Positions 44,501-56,500 of a DNA stretch of 64,000 nucleotides are shown here, piece after piece. The stretch lies in the NCBI GenBank assembly GCA_037976565.1, contig CP137667.1:2306390-2370389 (forward strand). The letters run 5' to 3'. Below the pieces are notes generated by a model that worked only from the letters and a program-made list of their open reading frames with translations, had not been told where the DNA came from and did not search any database. Source of the stretch: Mesocentrotus franciscanus. Taxonomy: Eukaryota; Echinodermata; Echinoidea; Camarodonta; Strongylocentrotidae. Made by a program: the position numbers and the translations under genes. Numbering within the stretch: the stretch's first letter is position 1; each line of letters starts with the position of its first letter.

Positions 44501-47500
44501 AGACTCACACAAGACAAAACGTGTCTGACATAATTGTTGACTGGAGCTGCACTGCTATATTTTACTACATCTTCAAAATGGCTGCCAAGATGGCTGCCAA
44601 GATGGCTGCCAAGATGGCTGCCAAGATGGCTGACATGCAGTCCATAAAACAATAACAACCAAGCACAAGATTGTACATGGAGTAAGTAACAAATAGAAAG
44701 CTTAAGGAAAGATAGAGTGCCATGTGTCTATAGTGAGCTGGGTTGAATAGCCAAGAGATAGGAAGAGTGTGTGAGTGTGTGGTGATATGGCAGGTAATGT
44801 GAATGATGAATGAATAGGGACAGAACAATAGAAGTCAAGAGCTTAACAGACAAAAGATGATAAATGTAGGTCAGCAGTGCCCTGATGCATGGCAAGAGTG
44901 GAAAGCTAAATGTAAAATAAACAAGTAATCATTTCGATCAGTAAAATTTAAACCTTACAACAGTTTAGCTTTTAACCTATGCAGTCTTACAAATCTACTT
45001 TAAACCCCTAGACAATCACAACAAAATACAGTTTCCCTCTAAGCATGTTCAATTAACAAAGAAAACTAAACTGAGAAAATGTGTCTGTATACAACTACCA
45101 TCCCCCTCCCTTTCCAAAGAAAATAAATTGAAAAGAGGGAAATATACAAAGCGATACATAACAAATTTGACACTGGTTTATTTGCATAACAAACACTATT
45201 AAAAGCACCCTTGTAATGTTTTGCATCTAAACTAGCCTGCAAAATACTTGATACTTTCAACACACACTTTCCATAGACTCTAGCATAAGAGTTTAGCATT
45301 CCACAATTTAAACTGGTGTAGAGAGACCATCTCATTTCTGCTAACAAGGGAAGTTGCCATCAGTGACTTATTCTTAATCAGAAATTTGCTTCACACTAAC
45401 TTTGAAAAATAAAACAAATATTGAGATTCACACCATGAGACGAACTAACCTCTGCAAACTGGAATAATTTTGATTTAATGCTGTCATCATCTTCTTCTTC
45501 TTCGTCATTAGCTGCTGGCTCAGAATTACTCCTACGCACTGTCTTGTGCTGGTCAAGAGAGGAAGCCAGACGTTTTTTGCCGGTATCTTGCTGGCCGGCT
45601 AGTAATAGAAGACTTAAACCTCCCATCTGAGATGGATCTGAAAGAAAAATAAAGGTTTTAAAGATAATAAAATTATTTACTTTGAGAGAAGGATACCATA
45701 CTTTGAGAAAAGGATAAACCAAAATCTTAATTAAGATGGCAATATCACAGTGAAATGCAGGGGGGTGTGGATCCAGATATATTCTCCATAAATCTCATCG
45801 CTGTAATAGTGTATAATAAATCAGTGTCTAAAGTCTGTAAGATCTCCCAACCAACAGGCACTTAGTGAAACTATCTCCTCCAATTTAAAAAATACTAAAC
45901 TGCTAGTTCACCAATAGTAACTAACCTACTAGTTCAGCAAATATTTACAACCCGTTTGTACTTACCCTTTAAATTTACCAATAGTTATTAACCCGATAGT
46001 TTACCAATGTTACTAAACTGCTAGTTTACTCCTTCTACCAAGTTACAAAATTGAATGTGCTATAACTTTTCAATTACTAAACAGCTAGATTACCAAAAGT
46101 TACTAACCAGTTAATTTACCAGTAGTTTCTAATTTGCTCATTTATCAATATTACTAACCTGCTTGTTTACTAATAATATTTATTTACTCCTGGTTGACTG
46201 ATAATAACTAATCTTTTAATTGACCACCAGTTACTTACTTACTTACTTTTACCATTATAACGGACCTGCTAATTTACTAATAGTTACTAACCTGCTAGTT
46301 TACCAATAGCTACTAACCTGCTCATTTATCAATAGTTACTAACCTGCTAGTTTACCAATAGTGATACCAGTCTTGCTCTCCTCTGTGCCTGTGACATTAG
46401 GGCGTGTTGTGATTTTCCCAGGATTGGTTACCTTACCACCGCCATGCCGATGAGGACCGCTCCATCTATAACCAGGATGAGCCTTCATGAATGCAGCCTT
46501 ACACTGTCAAATTCAACCATGATAACAATAATAAGGAAGAGCTTTAAATATAATACAAAGAATCCATTATTGAAGCATTTTGTGAAGACCACAGGGCTTG
46601 GCACTTGGTCCCCAAAAATCTATGTCTAGAATCCCAAATTATAAAAAAAAAATTACATAGGGCTCATGAATACAGACTCTAACATGTTCATTTCTGACCC
46701 ATTCCAAAAAAGTTAGTGTGGGGCCCTGGTAAGAATTAACTGATATTTGATATTTGTTTTAATAAACCTCTGCACACAATTTGGCAAGACATATTTTTCA
46801 ATCTATTTTTTCATAGTTGTTCATTGTTTAAAATGTCACCAAATCTAAACAAATTTTGAATTTAAAACAGGCAGACAAGGGTTAAATATCTTTGAAAACT
46901 ACAAGAAGATTAACAGGAAGGAGGTAAAAACAAGAGGAAAAGTGAGACATGGAGACAGGCAAGGAGTTGCCTGCAAGCACAGATTTTAGTTTGAGAAAAG
47001 TAGAATCCGAGACAAAATATTCCTTTAGGCTTGAAGCCTCATTAATATCATTGACCTTTTTGGCAGTTTAGAATTGTCAGCGTCAAATACGGAGCAGCTG
47101 CAGGACTAATCTATACAGTGATTATGACTCCATTACAACTGACAATGATTTGTGCCTGATATTTAGGGAGAGAGGCAGAGAGGGAGGGACAGAGAGGGGG
47201 AGAGGGGAATGATGCCTTACCTCTCTAGCGAGCAGAGAGGGAGGGAGGGAGAGGGGGAGAGGGGAATGATGCCTTACCTCTCTAGCGAGCAGAGAGGGAG
47301 GGAGGGAGAGGGGGAGGGAATGATGCCTTACCTCTCTAGCGAGCAGAGAGGGAGGGAGGAGAGGGGAGAGGGAATGATGCCTTACCTCTCTAGCGAGCAG
47401 AGAGGGAGGGAGGGAGGAGAGGGGAGAGGGAATGATGCCTTACCTCTCTAGCGAGCAGAGAGGGAGGGAGGGAGAGGGGAGAGGGAATGATGCCTTACCT

Positions 47501-50500
47501 CTCTAGCGAGCAGAGAGGGAGGGAGGAGAGGGAGAGGGAATGATGCCTTACCTCTCTAGCAAGCAGAGACGGAGGGACAGAGAGGTGGAGAGGGGAATGA
47601 TGCCTTACCTCTCTAGCGAGCAGAGAGGGAGGGACAGAGAGGAGAGAGGGAATGATGCCTTACCTCTCTAGCGAGCAGAGAGAGGGGGACAGAGAGGTGG
47701 AGAGGGAATGATGCCTTACCTCTCTAGCGAGCAGAGAGGGAGGGACAGAGAGGGGAGAGGGAATGATGCCTTACCTCTCTAGCGAGCAGAGACGGAGGGA
47801 CAGAGAGGGGAGAGGGAATGATGCCTTACCTCTCTAGCGAGCAGAGAGGGAGGGACAGAGAGGGTGAGGGAATGATGCCTTACCTCTCTAGCGAGCAGAG
47901 AGGGAGGGACAGAGAGGGGAGAGGGAATGATGCCTTACCTCTCTAGCGAGCAGAGACGGAGGGACAGAGAGGGGAGAGGGAATGATGCCTTACCTCTCTA
48001 GCGAGCAGAGAGGGAGGGACAGAGAGGGGGAGAGGGGAATGATGCCTTACCTCTCTAGCGAGCAGAGAGGGAGGGACAGAGAGGTGGAGAGGGGAATGAT
48101 GCCTTACCTCTCTAGCGAGCAGAGAGGGAGGGAGGGAGAGAGGGAGGGAGGGAGAGGGGAGAGGGGAATGATGCCTTACCTCTCTAGCGAGCAGAGAGGG
48201 AGGGACAGAGAGGGGGAGAGGGGAATGATGCCTTACCTCTCTAGCGAGCAGAGAGGGAGGGACAGAGAGGGGGAGAGGGGAATGATGCCTTACCTCTCTA
48301 GCGAGCAGAGACGGAGGGACAGAGAGGGGGAGAGGGGAATGATGCCTTACCTCTCTAGCGAGCAGAGAGGGAGGGACAGAGAGGGTGAGGGGAATGATGC
48401 CTTACCTCTCTAGCGAGCAGAGAGGGAGGGACAGAGAGGGGGAGAGGGGAATGATGCCTTACCTCTCTAGCGAGCAGAGACGGAGGGACAGAGAGGGGGA
48501 GAGGGAATGATGCCTTACCTCTCTAGCGAGCAGAGAGGGAGGGACAGAGAGGGTGAGGGGAATGATGCCTTACCTCTCTAGCGAGCAGAGAGGGAGGGAC
48601 AGAGAGGGGGAGAGGGGAATGATGCCTTACCTCTCTAGCGAGCAGGAAGGAGGGCGCTATTTCATACGGTTACGATCGAAGAAATGAACTCTCTGTTTGG
48701 AAGCTAAAATTTCACATTTTTGGAAACGTTATTTGGAAAAAACAGTTCTTCATCATTAGGATGGATATACAAAAGGGAACATCAGAGGACGTTGATAGTC
48801 AGGTGAGAAGCGATGGAAGAGATAGGGATGGATTAAGGAAGGAGGTGAGTAGCACGTATGCTGAAAACGACGGCCGATATACAAGCCCGGAGAGATCCCG
48901 TCGAAGCCCGTGTTCATGCGTCAGTCAGACATCCCAAATGCGGAGCGGAACCAGCCTACTGGGGAGGAGATTTATCTCACTCTATCTAAGGTAACATCTC
49001 CTGATACCATCAGTGGCATACAGAAGGTGGGTGGACTGTGGCGCATATATCTCAAGGGCAGAGAAAGTAGATTACCTTTGCTGATACAAGGTTTGAGGAT
49101 GAGAGGGGTGAATGTGCCGGTTTTTGACACCAACCCTTTTATAAGGGAAAACAGTGAAAATCTTCTCCGAGTTACTGTAAAAGATATTCCCCTGTCTGTG
49201 GGGGATGATGTAATTGTTCATGAGCTAGAAGGAAAAAAATGCAAAGTGAGAAGGAAAATTGTAAGACAACGGCTGCGAGTGAATGGCCAGCTCACATCAT
49301 GTTTGAACGGCGACAGGGTCTTGTACATGGAATTGCTGGAGAAACCGCTTGACCGCCATGTTAGGCTTGCCTCGTTTAAGGCACGCATCTTCCACGATGG
49401 TCAAACATCAGGAGCGTCTTTAGCAACATGCTCGCGATGCCTGGAGACCGGTCACCATGCATCAACGTGCGTCAAGCCATTCGTATGCAAACGATGCAAA
49501 GGAACGGGACACAAAAGCTATGAATGTGAAGCGTCACGTGATCGGACCCCGAGCGTCGGCGCCACAGGTGAGCATGTGCCGAAGAATGGTGAACGCCCTA
49601 GTGGCACTGAGAGCTCCGTGAACACGAGTCACACAGCACGTGATGTAAACACAGCCGTGGGAAAAAACGTGAACAACACAAGTTCGTTGGCGCAGAAAGA
49701 TGTAAATAGTCGTACAGCACACGATGAGCGATCGAAACAACGAAGTCTGACGGATCTTTGGTCGAAGAGCACACCTGTCAGTGCAAGTCAAAGCTCGGAT
49801 CCCGAGAACAGCGATAACACTGATGGATATGAATCAACCGACCACCGATCAGAAAATGCGGAGAGCGACAAAGATAAGAAACGAAAAGATCGACAAGAAA
49901 GAAAGAGGAGAAGAAAGGGTTCAAATAAAAAATAGTTCAGGTAACTATACTTATCAGAAGAAAAGCGAAAGTCAAGAGTTACAAAAAGAAAAGACAAAGA
50001 AAGAATCGAGGAAACGAAGGAGAAAAGGCTCTAACAAAAAGAAGCCTGGTTATATAACAGCTTTGAGATATTATATTAATGATCGAAGGTGTTAATTGTT
50101 TAAATCTCTTTTCTCTCAATGTAAGAGGGCTAAGAAACAAGCAAAAACGAAATTTGTTGTTCCAATTTCTTGTTAGACAAGAGTCAAATGTAATTTTATT
50201 ACAGGAAACTTTTTTGACAGAAGAAATAGAAAAACAAGTTGATAAAGAATGGGAGGCAAAACTTTTCACTCGTTTGGAAGTAAGCATAGCAGGGGTGTTG
50301 TAATCCTCGTAAAGAAGAACGTGTCGTTTCATACCAGACTAATTCACCTATCAAATGACGGTAGAGTTATAGTGATTGAAATAGAAGCAGGAGAGAGAAA
50401 ATTTTGTTGATTAATATCTATGCACCAACTGAAAAAAAGAATAAAGATGCGTTCTATGAACGTCTTTCTAGATGTATAAGAAATGTTGACAAATTAGATT

Positions 50501-53500
50501 CCTATGCATTGATTATTGGTGGAGACTTTAATTGTGTTAACGATGCGTCGTTTGATACTATCGGATGTAGAACAGTTTACAAACGGCCTAAAGAATATAT
50601 AAAGTTAGTGAAAAAATATGGTATGATTGATATTTGGAGAAAAATACATAGAGATGTAAAACAATTTACATATCGAAACTCTCATTTAAAAATGGCGTCG
50701 AGAATTGACTTTTGGATAGTGCAAAGTACCTTTAAAGAATTTGTACAGCGCACATGTATCAAACCCATACCTATGTGTCCAGATCATTGTGCTATTACCA
50801 TTGAGATTATGATATATGGCGTGTCCAGAGGACCATCGTATTGGAAGTTTAACAACTCCTTGTTAAAGAACGAGGAATATAAAATGGGTGTTAGAAATGT
50901 TATCCAGAATGTGACATTTGAACATAGGACAGAGTCTGACACTAGTTCGCAATTTTTGTGGGACATGTGTAAATTAAAGATTCGTGATTATACTATTATG
51001 TTTGCCAAAAAAATGAAACTAAATGAAAGGAAAGTTTTATTTGAATTAGAAAAGAAATTTGAAAGATTGCACGATCAAGTATCCAACGGAAGAGAAGAAC
51101 AAGAAGAAGAGTTGACTAGTGTCAAAATGGAGTTAAATGCGTATTACAAATATTTATGTGACGGTGCTAGAGTTAGAGCAAGGGTAACTCAGTTTGAAGA
51201 AGGGGAAAGTAACTCCAAATATTTTTTAGGTTTAGAAAAAAGAAACGGTGCAAAACAATCCATCTCTTGTTTAAGAATTGGTGGAAAGTTGGAGTACGAC
51301 AAAGACAAAATCTTAAAGTTTATTGAGAAGTTTTACTCAAGACTCTATAGGTCAAATGAGTGTAACGAAGAGTTAATAGATTCATATATTACAGAAGTAG
51401 AAATACCACGTCTGAATAGTAACGAAGCAGATGCATGCGAAGGGCTCGTTACAATGAAAGAGATTACTGAAGCGATAACAAGTATGAAACCTAATAAAGC
51501 GCCAGGGTTCGACGGATTAAGCGTAGAATTCTACAAAGAATTTTGGTCGGATGTAAATGATCTAGTTCTTCATAGTTTGAATGAGGCTTTTGAGAAAGGA
51601 CATTTAAGTTTTTACAAAGGAAAGGCGTTATTACTTTATTATTTAAAGGTGGAGATAAACAGGAACTTGAAAATTGGAGACCAATAACTCTTTTAAATAT
51701 AGACTACAAGATATTAGCAATGGTTTTGACCAAAAGATTACAGAATGTGTTAACAGATATTATTAATGAAGATCAGGTAGGCTATTTGAAGGGTAGAAGC
51801 GGTATTTATAATGCTAGACTAGTTCAAGACGTGATTGACTACCACAATTTAACGGCTAAAGATGGGGCAATTATTTTTACAGATTTCAGAAAAGCTTTCG
51901 ACTCGTTGGAATGGATATACATTGACAAGTGTTTGCAGTTATATGGTTTTAAACAATCCTTTCGGAAATGGATTAAATTGTTATATTCAAATCCAAGCTT
52001 ATCAGTTACAGTAAATGGATGGTTTACTAGCAATATTAAACCATCTAGAGGGATAAGGCAAGGTTGTCCCCTGTCTGCCCTACTTTTTATTCTGAGTGTC
52101 GAAGTTTTAAGTAATAGAATAAGACAGAATATAAATATTCAAGGTATTACTATCGGAACACAGTATACAGAAATTAAGGTAGCTCAACTGGCTGATGATA
52201 TGACAATTTTTGTACAAGACGTTAAATCTGGAAGGAATGCAATAAATGTGATTGAAAACTTTGAAAGGGTATCGGGAATACATTTAAATACGAATAAAAC
52301 TAAAGCTATATGGCTGGGTAAAACTTCTCCCTCAGAGACAATAAAGAATATAAGTTGGTGTGATACTTTTGTTAAATCTCTGGGTATATATTTTAGTAAG
52401 AATAAATCTTTGAGTATGAATATGAATTGGTCTCAAGAAAGATTCATTAAAATACAACAGCTTTTAAATTCTTGGAAACGGAGGAATCTGACATTTAAAG
52501 GAAAGTAGTTATTTTAAAAAGTCTTGTGATTTCAAAACTGATTTATACAGCTCAAGTATTATCGTGCCCTATGGAATGGATAAAAGCGTATGAAAAGTTA
52601 TTTTATCTTTTTTTATGGGGTAATAGAGCGAAAGTGAAAAAGGAAAACATGATAAATACTCTTCAAAATGGAGGCATGAATATGGTCGACATGTGCACAC
52701 AATTTATGTCGTTAAGAATAAAATGGTTGTTTAGCTTCCTGAGTTTGAAAGAACTCCAGGAAAAAAGGGAAATGGGCTATTTTTTTCGAGTATTGGATTG
52801 AAAAAATAGGAGGGATTAATATCATTATGAATTGTAAATGTTTACCAAAATATGTGAATTCTTATAGAGGAAAAATACCTGATTTCTATTGTGATTTACT
52901 TTATACGTGGTTTACAGTAAAGCAAGTAAATTATGTAAAAAATGTACAACCCACCTATGGAAGTGTTACGAAAGAAATGATTTGGTTAAATGGTGATATC
53001 AAATTTAAAGGAAAAGCATTGTTGTATAAAAATTGGATAAAATCAGGTATATTATTTTTAGGGGATATAGTGATAGGAAATAGATTCTTGACAGTCAAAG
53101 AATTGAAAGATAAACTTATTTACTATGATGGTAGATGGTTGAGTGAATATGCCAAAATACGAACCGCTATACAAAAAAGATGGAGGCAAATTATAAAATA
53201 TGGCAGACAAGTTTATGATTTTAAAGATTACAAACGTAAAGCAATGATATATTCTAATTTGAACTTGAATAATTTTGAATTATCAATACACTGTATTACT
53301 GTGAAACAAATATATACGGAACTCGTAAAATTAATTCAAAAACCATCTAGAGCGGTAGATTTCTGGAACGAAACTTTACAAACAAATTTTTCTATTAAGT
53401 GGGATTCTCTGTGGTTACTTAAATTGAAATATGTTCGTGATAATTACTTGATACAATTCAACTTTAAATTTATGTATAATATTTTACCAACACCTGTTAA

Positions 53501-56500
53501 TTTATTCAAATGGAAAATCAAAGAAAACGATTCGTGTTATTACTGTAACAGACCTGGTACCATAATACATGTATTTTTGAATGCGAAAAGATTTATCCAT
53601 TTTGGAACTGTATTGAAATATTATTATGTAACTCCTTGTACAGAAATTTTAAATTTTCACCCATTTGTGTCGTATATGGTTTTCATGACGCAAAGGAAAA
53701 TGTTGCAGATATTAATTTACTACTTCATTATGCTTTATTTGCGATTTATAAAGCGAGTGTTGTAAATAAATGTAATAGAAATGTAGCAACGAAAGTAATA
53801 AGCAAATATTTTTGTCTATATTAAAATACAGACTAGAAGTTGAAGAAAATAAAACTAAGACGACAGATGTGAATACCACTAAGTGGATGAAGATAATTCA
53901 TGATTTACAGGAAATGCAAGTACAATATGCTTTCAATTAGATACAGATATATAATTTGATCTCATTAAACATGTGATTAAGTGTGTGTTATAAATATTTA
54001 TGTATGATGTTATCCTTGATTTTGTATCTGAATAAAGATTTATTTCAAAAAAAAAAAAAAAAAAATGCCTTAGGGTCATTCCATGTCAAATCACCCAAAA
54101 AATCTGAAAATCTTAACCCGACCATTTTTGATTTTGATGAAACTTAGTGTACTTGTTGAGTGTGATCTCACAGCACCAAATCTCAAATTTTAGGTCAATC
54201 GGGTGAGGGGTTTGGGAGATACGGCCCACCAAATTTTGAGATTTTTGCAAAAATGGGGGTGGCAGGCCTACCTTTGAACCCTTGTATCTCGAACTAATGG
54301 GTCAATCTTCACAAAATTGGTATTGTTGGAAAGGGTATTCAATAAGGATTCCAAATCTGCCATCATTTTGAAGATTGATACATGTTGGGGTACTTTGACC
54401 TCTTGACCTAAGATTTGACCTTGAAATTGACCTTGTGGATCACGTGACCTTGACAACATTTTTCATGAAATGTAATCTCTGACATGTTCACTAAAACATA
54501 TAAAAGTTTCAGAGATATAATATTTTTTGTTTAGGAGCAATAAGGATTGAAAGCATCCATACTCACAGATATTCACAATAAACCCTATTATAATGTATAC
54601 AATACATGCAATATGCACTGTACAACATACATCTTCCACATGCTTTTTGTTCTAGTCATATCCATCCTAAATGTCAGCAGTACTTAAATAGAAATATAAT
54701 GAGAAGTTCATATAGGCCTAAAGGGTTAACAGGATGTATGGCTTCAGGCCTCTGAGTCGGTTCTAGGACAATTACCCCTGAAAAATTACCCCGAAAACTA
54801 CCCTCTAAGGACAATTACCCCCTATTCATTAAAGGAAGTCCAGTCTGATAAGTTGGTTTTAATCAAAGCAGATTTTTTTTTTTTTTTTTGGGGGGGGGGG
54901 GGTAATTGTCCTAGTGGGTAATTTTCCGGGGGGTAATTGTCCTGGGGGACAGCTTGTCCTAGGATGTAATTTTCTGGGGGTAATTGTCCTCTGGGTGTGA
55001 TAGTCCTTGGTAATTTTTTTTTGGGGGTAATTGTCCTCAGGGGGACATTTCCTGGGGTTAATTTTCCAGGGGTGATTGCACAGGGGTAATTGTCCTAGAA
55101 CCGACTCAGAGGCCTGAAGCCATACATCCTGTTAACCCTTTAGGCCTATATGAACTTCTCATTATATTTCTATTTAAGTACTGCTTACATTTAGGATGGA
55201 TATGACTAGAACAAAAAGCATGTGGAAGATGTATGTTGTACAGTGCATACTGCATGTATTGTATACATTATAATAGGGTTTATTGTGAATATTTGTGAGT
55301 ATGGATGCTTTCAATCCTTATTGCTCCTAAACAAAAATATTATATCTCTGAAACTTTTATATGTTTTAGTGAATATGTCAGAGATTACATTTCATGAAAA
55401 ATGTTGTCAAGGTCACGTGATCCACAAGGTCAATTTCAAGGTCAAATCTTAGGTCAAAAGGTCAAGGTACTTTAACATGTATCAATCTTCAAAATGATGG
55501 CAGATTTGGAATCCTTATTGAATACCCTTTCCAACAATACCAATTTTGTGAAGATTGACCCATTAGTTCCTGAGATACAAGGGTTCAAAGGTAGGCCCGC
55601 CACCCCATTTTTGCAAAAATCTCAAAATTTGGTGGGCAGATCTCCCAAACCCTCACCCGATTGACCTAAAATTTGAGATTTGGTGCTGTGAGATCACACT
55701 CAACAAGTACACTAAATTTCATCAAAATGAAAAATGGTCGGGTTAAAACCATTGGGTGATTTGACATGGAATGACCCCTTACCTCTCTAGCGAGCAGAGA
55801 GGGAGGGACAGAGAGGGTGAGGGGAATGATGCCTTACCTCTCTAGCGAGCAGAGAGGGAGGGACAGAGAGGGTGAGGGGAATGATGCCTTACCTCTCTAG
55901 CGAGCAGAGAGGGAGGGACAGAGAGGGGGAGAGGGGAATGATGCCTTACCTCTCTAGCGAGCAGAGACGGAGGGACAGAGAGGGGGAGAGGGGAATGATG
56001 CCTTACCTCTCTAGCGAGCAGAGAGGGAGGGACAGAGAGAGTGAGGGGAATGATGCCTTACCTCTCTAGCGAGCAGAGAGGAGGGACAGAGAGGGAGAGG
56101 GAATGATGCCTTACCTCTCTAGCGAGCAGAGACGGAGGGACAGAGAGGGGAGAGGGAATGATGCCTTACCTCTCTAGCGAGCAGAGAGGGAGGGACAGAG
56201 AGGGGAGAGGGAATGATGCCTTACCTCTCTAGCGAGCAGAGACGGAGGGACAGAGAGGGGGAGAGGGGAATGATGCCTTACCTCTCTAGCGAGCAGAGAG
56301 GGAGGGACAGAGAGGGGGAGAGGGGAATGATGCCTTACCTCTCTAGCGAGCAGAGAGGGAGGGACAGAGAGGGGGAGAGGGGAATGATGCCTTACCTCTC
56401 TAGCGAGCAGAGAGGAGGGACAGAGAGGGGAGAGGGAATGATGCCTTACCTCTCTAGCGAGCAGAGAGGGAGGGACAGAGAGGGGAGAGGGAATGATGCC

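Larger units (their letters stand above)
48655..54065 (+). mobile_element. L1/Tx1-like LINE, near full length, defective
   Basis: 5' UTR, ORF1 with CCHC knuckles, ORF2 with APE-type endonuclease and reverse transcriptase, AATAAA (54031-54036) and a 19-nt poly-A (54047-54065). It lies inside the BBX intron 2 minisatellite in the opposite orientation to BBX. The 5' border is uncertain by about 10 bp (48647-48655) because the first bases resemble the repeat. A target duplication cannot be resolved because both flanks are the same tandem repeat. ORF2 has at least six single-base frameshifts. Confidence 0.9.
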
